Shown here piece after piece: positions 17,371-26,538 of a stretch of DNA of 64,000 bases. Each line of letters opens with the position of its first letter. Position 1 is the stretch's first letter. Source of the DNA: Orbaceae bacterium BiB (GTDB lineage: Bacteria > Pseudomonadota > Gammaproteobacteria > Enterobacterales > Orbaceae); NCBI GenBank assembly GCA_036251205.1, contig CP133958.1, forward strand, positions 2,531,210 to 2,595,209, read 5' to 3'. The translations under genes were made by a program, and so were the position numbers. Below the pieces are notes generated by a model. The model was not told the origin of the DNA. It did no database searches and worked only from the letters and a program-made list of their open reading frames with translations.

Positions 17371-17896
17371 TATATTGCAACCATTATTGACATACTCATT
17401 ACAAACGCGGTTGATCATAATAAGCCTATTTTGGGGCGGTTTATCTCTTATGGCTTACTATTTTTTTATCAATCCTATTGAACAGCAATATCAACAAGAA
17501 CAATTGCATCATAATTCGCTAGTTGATGAACTACGTTTATTAAATATCAGGATTAATGGCTATCCAAATGAAGAGCTGGTATTGCAAAAATTAGAAGAGA
17601 TCACATTAGCGGCAAAAAATAAGCAAATTAACTCTATTGCGTTTTTGAGCAAAATTATGAGTGAGCAATTACTCAATCACCAGTTAAAATTAATTGATTT
17701 TATTCGCCAAGATGATAACAATAATACTTATCTCCAGTTTAAAATAGAGGGTTATTATCCTCATTTTATTCAGTTCATTTATTACTTATCTCAGCTAAAT
17801 CTCAATATTTCGATTTCATCAATTTCGATTGAAAAAGCTCCTCCCTACTTGATTTTTTTCTTACGTTTGCAATATCTGGAGTATAACGATGGTTAG
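17357..17896 (+). CDS. PilO-like (HofO/ComC) pilus assembly protein
   Basis: The start is ATG 17357 (an adjacent ATG at 17360 is possible), inside the end of the PilM-PilN gene. The 179-residue protein has a short cytoplasmic N-terminus, one membrane span at about residues 18-38 (RLIIISLFWGGLSLMAYYFF), a coiled-coil stretch (QQYQQEQLHHNSLVDELRLL) and a small C-terminal alpha/beta domain. PilO pairs with PilN to form the inner-membrane alignment complex that links the pilus motor to the secretin. Sequence identity in this family is low, so the call rests on topology and operon position. Confidence 0.72.
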   Translation: MMKIDILQPLLTYSLQTRLIIISLFWGGLSLMAYYFFINPIEQQYQQEQLHHNSLVDELRLLNIRINGYPNEELVLQKLEEITLAAKNKQINSIAFLSKIMSEQLLNHQLKLIDFIRQDDNNNTYLQFKIEGYYPHFIQFIYYLSQLNLNISISSISIEKAPPYLIFFLRLQYLEYNDG

Positions 17897-18266
17897 AGCC
17901 TGTATATTGGGACTATTGTTGCTGATTTCGACGATCACCAGCGCCAATTTGCCCGAGGTAAAAGATCCTTTTGCGCTGCCGATGAGCACGACCTGTAATG
18001 AACTAGAACAACAACTTTTTTCTCAATTTGACCATTGGCAATATCAAGGATTCGTCGAATATGCAGAAGATAGTCAAGCTAATCCCCTTTCTGCTTGGGT
18101 GACAAATCAAAAAGAGTGGATAGTTGTCGATGTTTTAACTCAATCTTTGGTCTTTTCACCATGGCAAGTTATCGCAATAACAAAACTGAAGATTGAATGG
18201 CAGACAATATTGCCGGTGTATTGTGGAAAAACGATTACGTTTATAATGACCTTTATGGGGCTTTAA
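17889..18266 (+). CDS. PilP-like (HofP/ComD) small exported protein
   Basis: The 125-residue product has an N-terminal signal (MVRACILGLLLLISTITSAN) without a lipobox cysteine, then a DPFALP motif typical of the start of PilP/GspC-like proteins, and two cysteines about 130 bases apart in the coding sequence near its ends that could pair. It overlaps the PilO-like gene by 8 bases and precedes the secretin gene by 1 base. The proposed role is bridging PilNO to the secretin. The family call rests mainly on position, size and the DPF motif. Confidence 0.65.
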   Translation: MVRACILGLLLLISTITSANLPEVKDPFALPMSTTCNELEQQLFSQFDHWQYQGFVEYAEDSQANPLSAWVTNQKEWIVVDVLTQSLVFSPWQVIAITKLKIEWQTILPVYCGKTITFIMTFMGL

Positions 18267-18267
18267 T

Positions 18268-19542
18268 ATGACAAAATGGTCAATAATATCTAAAAGTATT
18301 ATCTTTATCGTTATTTGCTATTTTACTATATTTACTACGGCAACTGCTGCCGATCATCGTGATATGCCAGAAAAGAAGATAACTCTTAATTTTCATCAAA
18401 CACCGACCTCTGTAATTCTGCAGGCACTTGCTGATTTTCAACAAATAAATCTTATTTTTGATTCAACAATAGATCAAAATCAAACTATAAAATTAAATAA
18501 TATTGATTGGCATAAAGCGCTCATGTTGCTCACTCGTCATGCCCGATTACAATACACTCTTAATGATAATCTACTTCTTATCACTGAAGTACCTGATTAT
18601 CAGAGCCAGATAATACAAAAACAGCAACAGCAGAAAGAGCAAGAGTTGGCACAACCACTCAATTATTTAACCTTAACGATCAACCATCATGATATAAAAT
18701 CATTGTTACAAATTATTCAACAACAACATATTTTATCTGATCGGGGTAAAGCGTTTATTGATGAGCGAACTAATATGCTAGTTGTGAGTGATATTACAAA
18801 AAATACAGATGAAGTTAAGCGATTGATCCAATTGTTAGATAAACCATTGCCACAAGTTCATATTGCTGCACATATTGTGACAATGAGTGATGAAAGTACG
18901 GCAGAGTTGGGTATTAAATGGGGATATAGCGGATCATCTTCACAGTTAATAAATCAGTTTGATATCGATTTATCCGCATCGGGTACACCTGCATCTGTTG
19001 GATTTAATGTTGCGAAACGTTCTGGAAATTTGCTGAATCTCGAATTATCAGCACTAGAAGCCGAAAATCAATTAGAAATTATTGCTAGCCCGAATCTGAT
19101 CACTTCACATAAAAATACAGCTTCAATTAAACAAGGTTCTGATATTCCTTATGAAGTATCTAGTGGCAGCAATGGCTCAACTTCAATTGAGTTTAAACAA
19201 GCGGTACTTGGTTTAGAAGTAACGCCGAGAATACTACAAAATAATCAGATTGAATTGACATTATATATTACTCAAAATACAGCAGGGCGTTCAATCAAAC
19301 GCAGTGATGGTGGCGAGGCTTTAGCGATCGATACTCAAGAAATTAAAACACAGGTAGTGGTTAATAGTGGTGAAACTTTGGTATTAGGTGGGATTTTTCA
19401 ACAGAGTCGTCATCAAGAGTTACAAGCTGTACCTGGTGTTAGTCAGATACCGTTTGTTGGACAATTATTTAAAGCGAGGGCGAATAAACAACAAAAACGT
19501 GAGTTAGTCATATTTATTACCCCTCAACTCATTGATCTTTAA
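18268..19542 (+). CDS. hofQ: outer-membrane secretin of the DNA-uptake/type IV pilus system
   Basis: The 424-residue protein has a signal sequence (ending TATAA), an STN/N0 domain (ITLNFHQTPTSVILQALADF), one N1 domain (LTINHHDIKSLLQIIQQQH...DERTNMLVVSD) and a secretin domain from about residue 190 to the end, with the conserved VPGVSQIPFVGQLFK and ELVIFITPQLI blocks. It forms the outer-membrane ring through which pilus or incoming DNA passes. The length matches HofQ (412) and ComE rather than the much longer PilQ. It ends the operon. No pilus ATPase, pilin or prepilin peptidase gene is in this window. Confidence 0.93.
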   Translation: MTKWSIISKSIIFIVICYFTIFTTATAADHRDMPEKKITLNFHQTPTSVILQALADFQQINLIFDSTIDQNQTIKLNNIDWHKALMLLTRHARLQYTLNDNLLLITEVPDYQSQIIQKQQQQKEQELAQPLNYLTLTINHHDIKSLLQIIQQQHILSDRGKAFIDERTNMLVVSDITKNTDEVKRLIQLLDKPLPQVHIAAHIVTMSDESTAELGIKWGYSGSSSQLINQFDIDLSASGTPASVGFNVAKRSGNLLNLELSALEAENQLEIIASPNLITSHKNTASIKQGSDIPYEVSSGSNGSTSIEFKQAVLGLEVTPRILQNNQIELTLYITQNTAGRSIKRSDGGEALAIDTQEIKTQVVVNSGETLVLGGIFQQSRHQELQAVPGVSQIPFVGQLFKARANKQQKRELVIFITPQLIDL

Positions 19543-19609
19543 TTTACTTTAATGGTGGTCCATGATGGAGTATAATTACAAAATACATTATAAATAAGAA
19601 GAGTTAGTT

Positions 19610-20428
19610 ATGTTTCGTGTTGTTGCATCAGATTTAGATGGTACCTTATTAAATCCCCAACATATTTTATCGGCTTATACTAAAAAAGTTTTACAAGCGT
19701 TAAGAAAGGAAGGGATTAATTTCATTTTTGCTACAGGTCGACATCATATTGATGTAGCTCAAATGCGTGAGAACATGGAAATTGATGCCTTTATGATTAC
19801 CTCTAATGGTGCAAGAGTTCATGATAGTGATGGTAATTTAATTTATAGTAAAAGTCTTGAGCCAAATCTTGCTTATGAAATAGCGCAGATCGCAATGAAT
19901 GATCCTCTGGTTTATACTCACGTTTATCGTGGTGATGAATGGCTAACTAACAAAGAAGATGAATACTCATTAAGTTTTTTTCAAGAGACTGACTTTAGAT
20001 ATCAAATTTTTAATCCAACTAATTTTGCTACTGACGATATTGCTAAAATTTATTTTACGACTAACGGTGATGTATTGCATGAACATTTAGTTGCACTTAA
20101 AAATCGTTTAGATGCCAAGTATGGTTCACAAATTAGTGTTACCTTTTCAACATTAAATTGTTTAGAGGTGATGGGTAATCAAGTTTCTAAAGGTTATGCA
20201 CTGAAAGCCGTGGTTGAAAAATTAGGGTTTAAATTAAAAGATAGCGTGGCTTTTGGTGACGGAATGAATGATTTAGAGATGCTCTCAATGGCTGGTAAAG
20301 GATGTATAATGCAAAATGCGAGTGCAGACCTTAAAGCTAGCTTACCACAGCTCGAAGTGATTGGTTCTAATGCTGATGATGCTGTACCTCATTATTTGAG
20401 TAAATTATTTTTTAATTCGATGATTTGA
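19610..20428 (+). CDS. yigL: Cof-type HAD phosphatase YigL
   Basis: YigL is a Cof-subfamily HAD phosphatase that acts on pyridoxal phosphate and sugar phosphates. The 272-residue protein has motif I DLDGTLL (nucleophile Asp near residue 8), [26 protein letters not shown], and motif [20 protein letters not shown], all close to E. coli YigL. It starts at ATG 19610. Its stop overlaps the region of the tusA start, so tusA is probably cotranscribed. Confidence 0.93.
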   Translation: MFRVVASDLDGTLLNPQHILSAYTKKVLQALRKEGINFIFATGRHHIDVAQMRENMEIDAFMITSNGARVHDSDGNLIYSKSLEPNLAYEIAQIAMNDPLVYTHVYRGDEWLTNKEDEYSLSFFQETDFRYQIFNPTNFATDDIAKIYFTTNGDVLHEHLVALKNRLDAKYGSQISVTFSTLNCLEVMGNQVSKGYALKAVVEKLGFKLKDSVAFGDGMNDLEMLSMAGKGCIMQNASADLKASLPQLEVIGSNADDAVPHYLSKLFFNSMI

Positions 20429-20430
20429 AA

Positions 20431-20658
20431 ATGATAGCCGATCGAGAATTGAGTACATTAGGCCTACGTTGTCCAGAACCAATCATGATGGTTCGTAAAA
20501 CTATTAGAGAGATGACTTCTGGGCAAGTTTTGCATATTATTGCTGATGATCCCGCGACAACTCGCGATATCCCTGGTTTTTGTCGACATATGGATCATCA
20601 ACTCCTTGAATCGCAAATTGATCAAAAACCTTATCATTACTGGATTAAGAAGCAGTAA
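20431..20658 (+). CDS. tusA: sulfur carrier protein TusA
   Basis: TusA receives persulfide sulfur from IscS and passes it to TusBCD for 2-thiouridine formation in tRNA; it also feeds molybdenum cofactor synthesis. The product has [19 protein letters not shown] with the active Cys in the CPEP motif and [17 protein letters not shown] use ATG 20431 (75 residues); a TTG at 20425 overlapping the yigL stop would add two residues. It is a few residues shorter at the N-terminus than the 81 of E. coli. Confidence 0.94.
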   Translation: MIADRELSTLGLRCPEPIMMVRKTIREMTSGQVLHIIADDPATTRDIPGFCRHMDHQLLESQIDQKPYHYWIKKQ

Positions 20659-20812
20659 TATTCGTTATTTTATTGCTGTAATCTATGAATATAGTATAAA
20701 AACTGTGCTCGAATTCAAGGCATTTAGATTTAAGATGATTAATTGTGGGCAGATTTGGTGAGGGTTAATTTTTTTATTATCAATTAAGTTTATCGCTAAT
20801 TAACGTTAATTA

Positions 20813-20847
20813 AAACCAAGTTCGCTTATTATAAATGAACTTGGTTT
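20813..20847. terminator. bidirectional terminator between tusA and the Sel1 gene
   Basis: AAACCAAGTTC (20813-20823) pairs perfectly with GAACTTGGTTT (20837-20847). T-rich sequence follows on both strands, between convergent genes. Confidence 0.8.
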
Positions 20848-20860
20848 ACATTTTTTAATC

Positions 20861-21673
20861 TTAGTAATTCAACAGATCTTTGTAGGCTTCACAACTGTCA
20901 TTATCACCTAATTCACACGCTTTTTTGTATAGTGTTTTGGACATTTTTGTATTCTTTTGAACACCACTTCCTTCTTCATACATCACCGCTAAATTATAAC
21001 AGGCAATAGATTCATCGAGATCACAGGCCATTTTGTAATAAAAAGCAGCTTTATTATGGTTTTGTGTTACACCAAGTCCTTCATCATAAAGGTAGCCAAG
21101 GTTATTACAGCTAGACGCATCTTGGTTTTTACAAGCTTGAGTATAAAGCTTATTAGCGATTTGATAATTTTGTTCTGTCCCTTCACCACTTTGATACATA
21201 TCGGCTAAATTGTAACAACCAACATCGTCATCTTTATCACAAGATAGTTTATATAGTTGAAAAGCTTTTACTTTGTCTTGCTCAACACCTTCACCAATAT
21301 CATAAAGATAAGCTAAATTATTGCACCCTGTAGAGTCGCCTAAATCACAAGATTTTTTGTATAATTCAACAGTTTTATCTATATCATGCTGTACATCATC
21401 ACTGTTTTGATACATATAACCTAAATTTGAGCAACTTAATCCATAATTTGCATCACAAGCTTGCTTATACAGGGCCATCGCTTTTACGGAGTCTTTTGGT
21501 AGACCATCAGAGCCTTCTTGATAACGATAAGCTAATTCATCACAACTCTCTAAGTCTCCAGCCTTACAAGAAATTTCATATTGTAAGTTAGTTTTATCGT
21601 TAGCATTAGCGTTAAAAATGAATCCGTTACAAAGACCAAATGTGAGAAGTAGAGAGATAATTATTTTTTTCAT
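20861..21673 (-). CDS. secreted cysteine-rich Sel1-repeat protein
   Basis: The protein has a signal peptide (MKKIIISLLLTFGLCNGFIF, cleavage after NANA) and then about seven Sel1-like repeats of 36 residues. Each carries a Cys pair seven residues apart that would form a disulfide, as in the Helicobacter Hcp proteins (for example CDLGDSTGCNNLAYLYDIG). Most repeats contain the N-L-A/G-Y/V-M/L-Y signature and an acidic EG turn. It is probably periplasmic or secreted and protein-binding; related proteins include beta-lactam-binding and host-interaction factors. The specific role is unknown. Confidence 0.88.
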   Translation of the reverse strand: MKKIIISLLLTFGLCNGFIFNANANDKTNLQYEISCKAGDLESCDELAYRYQEGSDGLPKDSVKAMALYKQACDANYGLSCSNLGYMYQNSDDVQHDIDKTVELYKKSCDLGDSTGCNNLAYLYDIGEGVEQDKVKAFQLYKLSCDKDDDVGCYNLADMYQSGEGTEQNYQIANKLYTQACKNQDASSCNNLGYLYDEGLGVTQNHNKAAFYYKMACDLDESIACYNLAVMYEEGSGVQKNTKMSKTLYKKACELGDNDSCEAYKDLLNY

Positions 21674-21870
21674 AGTGTTTTCTTCTTATTATTAGAAAAG
21701 CGTTATTGTTATCATTATCAAGTTACTTTATTTTACAGTTAGCATTAAAGTATTTGATACCCATATGTGTTAACTTGTATAAATTATAGCAAGCAATTGT
21801 TAACTTAGCATCATGATTAGTTTATTTGAGTCATTTATTTTTATATTGCTATTGCATATAAACTAAATGT

Positions 21871-21889
21871 AATAATAATAATTCTTATT
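21871..21889 (+). promoter_or_regulatory. upstream Fur-like box of sitABCD
   Basis: This 19-mer agrees with the consensus GATAATGATAATCATTATC at 14 positions. It lies about 65 bases upstream of the better box and is weaker. Confidence 0.4.
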
Positions 21890-21915
21890 CAAGAATAACA
21901 AAATAATGAAAAAGT

Positions 21916-21955
21916 TTGACTTTATTTTTCCTAAATTATAATAATTATCATTAAC
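21916..21955 (+). promoter_or_regulatory. sitA promoter overlapped by a Fur box
   Basis: TTGACT (21916-21921) and TATAAT (21937-21942) are 15 bases apart. The 19 bases at 21937-21955, read on the minus strand, match the Fur consensus at 16 of 19 positions and cover the -10. Iron-dependent repression of the transporter is the natural reading; MntR control is also possible. Confidence 0.65.
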
Positions 21956-21977
21956 ATTTAAAATAGTAAGGTAGAAA

Positions 21978-22901
21978 ATGAAATTACTCATCCAGCATAT
22001 TTTTACTAGTAAACAATATACCCGCTCTTTAATACTGCTGCTATTGATGGTTTTTACAAGCCATTTTACTTATGCTCAGGATAAAAAATTTAAAGTAATT
22101 ACCACGTTTACAATTATCCAAGACATTGCTCAAAATATAGCTGGTGATGCTGCTATTGTTGAATCAATTACAATTCCTGGCGCTGAAATCCATGAATATG
22201 AACCTACGCCGAAAGATCTTGTAAGAGCACAGTATGCTGATTTAGTTTTATGGAATGGCTTAAATTTAGAACGCTGGTTTGAACGTTTCTTTCAAGATAT
22301 TAAAGATGTTCCTTCGGTTGTTGTGACCGATGGTATCTCACCAATGCCGATTCGAGATGGTGGTTATAAAGGTAATCCGAATCCTCATGCTTGGATGTCG
22401 CCGACTGAAGGACTGATCTATGTTGAAAATATCCGTAAAGCATTAGTCAAATATGATCCAGATAATGCCGATATTTATAATCGTAATGCGGAAAATTATA
22501 TAGCAAAGATTAAAGCAATGGATTTACCATTGCGCCAAAAATTAGCTCAAATTCCTGAAGAGAAACGTTGGCTAGTAACTAGTGAAGGTGCATTTAGCTA
22601 TCTAACAAGAGATTATGGCTTCAAAGAGGCCTATTTATGGCCGATTAATGCGGAACAACAAGGCACACCAAAACAGGTTAAATCGGTCATTGATTTAGTC
22701 AGAAAAAATAATATTCCTGTCATTTTTAGTGAAAGTACCATATCCAATAAACCTGCAATTCAAGTAAGTCGTGAAACAGGTATTAAATACGGGGGAGTCC
22801 TTTATGTGGATTCGTTATCCCAAGCTGATGGGCCTGTACCTACTTACCTTGATCTTTTAAATGTTACCGTGGCAACTATCGCTAAGGGTTTTGAACAATG
22901 A
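21978..22901 (+). CDS. sitA: Mn/Fe ABC transporter substrate-binding protein
   Basis: SitA is the periplasmic metal-binding subunit of a cluster A-I (ZnuA-like) importer. The 307-residue protein has a signal peptide ending near TYAQ, and the conserved metal ligands appear in order: the His in [13 protein letters not shown], the His in [10 protein letters not shown], a Glu in [10 protein letters not shown] and an Asp in [11 protein letters not shown]. The absence of the His-rich loop of ZnuA and the close fit to SitA/YfeA favour Mn and Fe over Zn. AAGG precedes the ATG. It overlaps sitB by 4 bases. Confidence 0.92.
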   Translation: MKLLIQHIFTSKQYTRSLILLLLMVFTSHFTYAQDKKFKVITTFTIIQDIAQNIAGDAAIVESITIPGAEIHEYEPTPKDLVRAQYADLVLWNGLNLERWFERFFQDIKDVPSVVVTDGISPMPIRDGGYKGNPNPHAWMSPTEGLIYVENIRKALVKYDPDNADIYNRNAENYIAKIKAMDLPLRQKLAQIPEEKRWLVTSEGAFSYLTRDYGFKEAYLWPINAEQQGTPKQVKSVIDLVRKNNIPVIFSESTISNKPAIQVSRETGIKYGGVLYVDSLSQADGPVPTYLDLLNVTVATIAKGFEQ

Positions 22902-23791
22902 ATAGTATACCGACACCAATAGTATTGAATGTTGATGATGTTACCGTCACCTATAACAATGGTCATACCGCTATCCATAATGCTAGCTTTAAGCTTAATG
23001 GCGGAACGATTTGCGCATTAGTTGGTGTTAATGGCAGTGGTAAATCGACATTATTTAAGAGCATTATGGGGATGGTCAAACCAACGCAAGGATCTGTTAC
23101 GCTTAACCATTTACCGATTATTAAAGCACTAAAACAGAATATGATTGCCTATGTACCACAAACTGAAGAGGTTGATTGGGATTTTCCCGTATTAGTCTCT
23201 GACGTCGTGATGATGGGGCGTTATGGCCGTATGTCTTTTTTACGGATCCCATCAAAAGAAGATAAAAAACAAGTTGATATTGCGTTAGAGCGAGTCAATA
23301 TGACGGAATTAAAAAATCGTCAGATAGGCGAACTTTCCGGTGGACAAAAGAAACGGGTGTTTTTAGCAAGAGCATTAGCACAACAAGGTCAGATCTTATT
23401 ATTAGATGAACCTTTTACAGGCGTCGATGTTAAAACGGAAAATGCGATTATTGAATTACTAAAATCGTTACGGTCTGAAGGACATCTTATTCTTGTCTCT
23501 ACCCATAATTTGGGTAGTGTCCCTGAATTTTGTGATCAAGTTGTTTTATTCAATCAAACGGTACTTGCAGCAGGGGCAACTAAAACAACGTTTACACCAG
23601 AAAATTTGATGATGACGTTTGGTGGTGCGCTACGTTATTTAAGCTTATCGGGTGAAAAGCTGCACGAAGATGAAGATCCAAGAGTAGTATCAGTCTTAAC
23701 CGATGATGAAAGGGCTGCTGTATTTTATGGGGAAGGGAAGAAAGATTCTCCTCATCATGATTTACTCCATGATTCATTTAGGGAGAAATAG
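22898..23791 (+). CDS. sitB: Mn/Fe ABC transporter ATPase
   Basis: The ATP-hydrolysing subunit has Walker [10 protein letters not shown] near residue 43, the Q-loop in [15 protein letters not shown], the signature [15 protein letters not shown] near residue 145, Walker [13 protein letters not shown] and the H-loop in VSTHNLG. The 297 residues include a C-terminal acidic, histidine-containing tail (about residues 250-297) common in SitB/YfeB. It overlaps sitA by 4 bases, and the sitC ATG follows 1 base after its stop. Confidence 0.94.
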   Translation: MNSIPTPIVLNVDDVTVTYNNGHTAIHNASFKLNGGTICALVGVNGSGKSTLFKSIMGMVKPTQGSVTLNHLPIIKALKQNMIAYVPQTEEVDWDFPVLVSDVVMMGRYGRMSFLRIPSKEDKKQVDIALERVNMTELKNRQIGELSGGQKKRVFLARALAQQGQILLLDEPFTGVDVKTENAIIELLKSLRSEGHLILVSTHNLGSVPEFCDQVVLFNQTVLAAGATKTTFTPENLMMTFGGALRYLSLSGEKLHEDEDPRVVSVLTDDERAAVFYGEGKKDSPHHDLLHDSFREK

Positions 23792-23792
23792 T

Positions 23793-24662
23793 ATGTGGGA
23801 GATTCTATTAGAACCTTTTCAATATCAATATATGGTTAAAGCAATATGGGCTAGTAGTTTAGTCGGGGCTGCATGTGCCTTTTTGTCTGCTTATTTGATG
23901 TTAAAGGGTTGGTCATTAATGGGGGATGCATTGTCTCATTCGGTTGTACCGGGTGTCGCAGGTGCTTATGCATTAGGTTTACCCTATACTATCGGTGCAT
24001 TTTTTACTGGGTTTTTAGCCGCGCTTTCGATTACGATTATTCGTTATTTTAGCCGATTAAAAGAGGATGCCATTATTGGATTTATCTTTTCAACCTTTTT
24101 CGCGTTTGGGCTGCTCATCATCTCTCTCAATCCAACATCGGTCAATATTAACGCCATTATTATGGGGAATATATTAACAATCGCTGATGAAGATATGCTG
24201 CAAGTTGAGCTAATTATTGCGATTTCGCTAATTGTGTTAGTCCTAATTTGGAAAGATCTATTGGTTGCTTTCTTTGATGAAACTCATGCCCGCTCAATCG
24301 GACTCTCACCGTTAAGATTAAAGATTATCTTTTTCACTTTATTGAGTGCATGTACTGTTGCTGCGTTACAAACTGTTGGGGCTATTTTAGTTATTGCGAT
24401 GGTGATTACTCCAGGGGCTACCGCTTATTTATTAACTAATCAATTTTCTCGGTTACTCATTATTGCGGTTTTAATCGGCTTTTTTACCAGTGGTATTGGC
24501 GCATGGATTAGTTACTATCTTGATGGTGCAACTGGTGGTGTGATTATTACACTACAAACCATCATTTTCTTATTGGCCTTTTTATTTGCTCCACAACATG
24601 GATTAATTCCGACCCGTTTACGAATTCGTAAACAACTGGCTCGTAATAAAGGAGTAATATAA
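23793..24662 (+). CDS. sitC: Mn/Fe ABC transporter permease SitC
   Basis: This is an integral membrane subunit of the ABC-3 permease family with about eight hydrophobic segments and the motifs LKGWSLMGDALSHSVVPGVA near residue 36 and LVIAMVITPGATAYLLT near residue 206. The ATG at 23793 (MWEILLEPF) is the proper start; upstream in-frame ATGs lie inside sitB. It is paralogous to sitD next to it. The stop overlaps the sitD start (TAATG). Confidence 0.93.
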   Translation: MWEILLEPFQYQYMVKAIWASSLVGAACAFLSAYLMLKGWSLMGDALSHSVVPGVAGAYALGLPYTIGAFFTGFLAALSITIIRYFSRLKEDAIIGFIFSTFFAFGLLIISLNPTSVNINAIIMGNILTIADEDMLQVELIIAISLIVLVLIWKDLLVAFFDETHARSIGLSPLRLKIIFFTLLSACTVAALQTVGAILVIAMVITPGATAYLLTNQFSRLLIIAVLIGFFTSGIGAWISYYLDGATGGVIITLQTIIFLLAFLFAPQHGLIPTRLRIRKQLARNKGVI

Positions 24663-25492
24663 TGGAATGGCTAAATTTTATTATAGAGCCCTTTAGTTAT
24701 CCTTTTATGCAACGAGCCATAATTGTTGCAATGACAACAGGATTTGTTTGCGCTATTTTATCTTGTTTTTTAGTTTTAAAAGGGTGGTCTCTAATGGGAG
24801 ATGCTATCTCTCATGCTGTTTTACCTGGGATTGTTATTGCTTATTTAGTCGGATTACCGCTGATTATTGGCGCTTTTGCATCGGGATTTCTCTGTTCAAT
24901 GGCAACCGGATATATTAAGAATAATTGTCGGGTAAAAGAAGATACCGTGATGGGAATTGTCTATTCGGGAATGTTTGCTTTTGGTTTAGTACTATTTTCG
25001 AAAGTGGATACAGAGCAGCACCTTAATCACATTTTATTTGGTAGTGTACTTGGAACTACGCATAGTGAATTAATTCAAATAGTTATTATCGCTATCCTTG
25101 TCTCTTTAGTTATACTGATTAAACGCAAAGATTTACTTCTATTTTGTTTTGATCCTGTCCAAGCCAGCGTTATTGGCTTACCCGTCAAATTATTGCATTA
25201 TGGATTATTAACCTTTTTATCATTAACTATTGTGGCATCGTTACAAGCGGTGGGTATTATTTTAGTGATTGCGATGTTAATTGCACCCGGAATTATTGCA
25301 TTTGTATTATCTAAACAATTTGAGCGGATGTTGATTATTGCTGTTGTCGTGGCAATGTTATCTTCTGTAGGTGGAACACTAATTAGCTATCATTTTAGTG
25401 CCAGTACGAGCGCTTGTATCGTTTTGATTCAGGCGGCTATTTTTATTCTAGCTCAAAGCTATCGATTAATAATGAATTATCAAGCTCGCTAA
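24662..25492 (+). CDS. sitD: Mn/Fe ABC transporter permease SitD
   Basis: The second membrane subunit, 276 residues, also of the ABC-3 family, with LKGWSLMGDAISHAVLPGIV near residue 38 and LVIAMLIAPGIIAFVLS near residue 200, matching SitC at the same positions. SitC and SitD probably form a heterodimeric channel. It begins within the sitC stop, so translation is coupled. It is last in the operon. Confidence 0.93.
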   Translation: MEWLNFIIEPFSYPFMQRAIIVAMTTGFVCAILSCFLVLKGWSLMGDAISHAVLPGIVIAYLVGLPLIIGAFASGFLCSMATGYIKNNCRVKEDTVMGIVYSGMFAFGLVLFSKVDTEQHLNHILFGSVLGTTHSELIQIVIIAILVSLVILIKRKDLLLFCFDPVQASVIGLPVKLLHYGLLTFLSLTIVASLQAVGIILVIAMLIAPGIIAFVLSKQFERMLIIAVVVAMLSSVGGTLISYHFSASTSACIVLIQAAIFILAQSYRLIMNYQAR

Positions 25493-25526
25493 TCCATGAG
25501 TCATTTAAATTAAGCTCAGATATGAA

Positions 25527-25551
25527 AAGAGCGAAAGGTATTTTCGCTCTT
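25527..25551. terminator. terminator between sitD and bamD
   Basis: AAGAGCGAAA (25527-25536) pairs with TTTCGCTCTT (25542-25551). A T-rich stretch follows on the minus strand, so it serves bamD best and may also stop sitABCD transcripts. Confidence 0.8.
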
Positions 25552-25562
25552 ATTACATCAGT

Positions 25563-26342
25563 CTAGAAAATCCATAAGAATGATTCTTCTTCATCTATTG
25601 GTGAAGATACATTATTTACATTCGCTTGAATTAATTCATTAGTTTTGTTGGCTTCATCAGTTAAACCTAATTGATTATAAGCATTACGCATTAATACCAA
25701 AGCATGTTTTGTTGCATCAGTATCCGGGTAGGTTTTTAGCATATCCTGAACACGATTAACTACTGCAACGTAGGCTCCTCGTTTAGTGTAATACTGTGCT
25801 ACTTTTAGCTCATATCTTGCTAAACGATTTTTTAGGGCGACAAGGCGTTTTTCTGCATCATAGCTATAAGGGCTATAAGGGTAAGAGCTAACTAGGTAAG
25901 TAAAGTCTTTAAATGCTGCTTGTGCGAATGCTCTATCGCGATCAGCACGATCGACATTAAACCAACCTTGGATTTGATTATCATCCTGTGCCATGTTAGC
26001 TAGACCGCGTATATAAATAACCCAGTCAACATTTGGATGTGTTGGATTGAGTTTTAAAAATCGGTCGATTGAGGCAACAGCAAGTGGCATATCCCCAGAT
26101 TTATAATAAGCATAAATCAAATCAAGCTGTACTTGTTGAGAATAAGGTCCAAATGGATAAGCTTTGTCTAATTCTTCTAAGATAGTAATGCCTGAACGAA
26201 TATTGCCCATTTCTAACTCTTGTTGTGCATTGGCAAATAGATCCTGTTCTGGCACATTTTCTACATCAGGTTTGCTAGACGTACAACCCATTAATATACC
26301 GGTTACTGCAGCAATAACAAAATATTTAAGAGATAATTTCAT
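25563..26342 (-). CDS. bamD: outer-membrane protein assembly lipoprotein BamD
   Basis: BamD is the essential lipoprotein of the BAM complex that folds beta-barrel proteins into the outer membrane. The 259-residue protein has a lipoprotein signal with lipobox LMGC (Cys at residue 20) and five TPR-like repeats, including the conserved [37 protein letters not shown] and [18 protein letters not shown]. It is divergent from rluD, as in E. coli. Confidence 0.96.
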   Translation of the reverse strand: MKLSLKYFVIAAVTGILMGCTSSKPDVENVPEQDLFANAQQELEMGNIRSGITILEELDKAYPFGPYSQQVQLDLIYAYYKSGDMPLAVASIDRFLKLNPTHPNVDWVIYIRGLANMAQDDNQIQGWFNVDRADRDRAFAQAAFKDFTYLVSSYPYSPYSYDAEKRLVALKNRLARYELKVAQYYTKRGAYVAVVNRVQDMLKTYPDTDATKHALVLMRNAYNQLGLTDEANKTNELIQANVNNVSSPIDEEESFLWIF

Positions 26343-26538
26343 TCAATAAATCCGTTGTGATTTGTTTTAAAATTTCTAGTTAACGCTGTTACATAAAACT
26401 TTTTATTTTCAGTTTTTATCGCAAGTTTATTGCAACAAACGTAAAATAAACATTAACCCATTTGAATGTATATGATACTCTAATTTATCATTACGTAAAA
26501 CACTCAAGAGTGAAAACTCAACAATAGTATAAATAATT

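Larger units (their letters stand above)
21674..21977. other. divergent region between the Sel1 gene and sitA
   Basis: About 300 non-coding bases, AT-rich. The right half holds the sitA promoter and two Fur-like boxes. The left half shows no recognisable signal beyond AT-rich sequence that presumably includes the Sel1 gene promoter. Confidence 0.5.
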
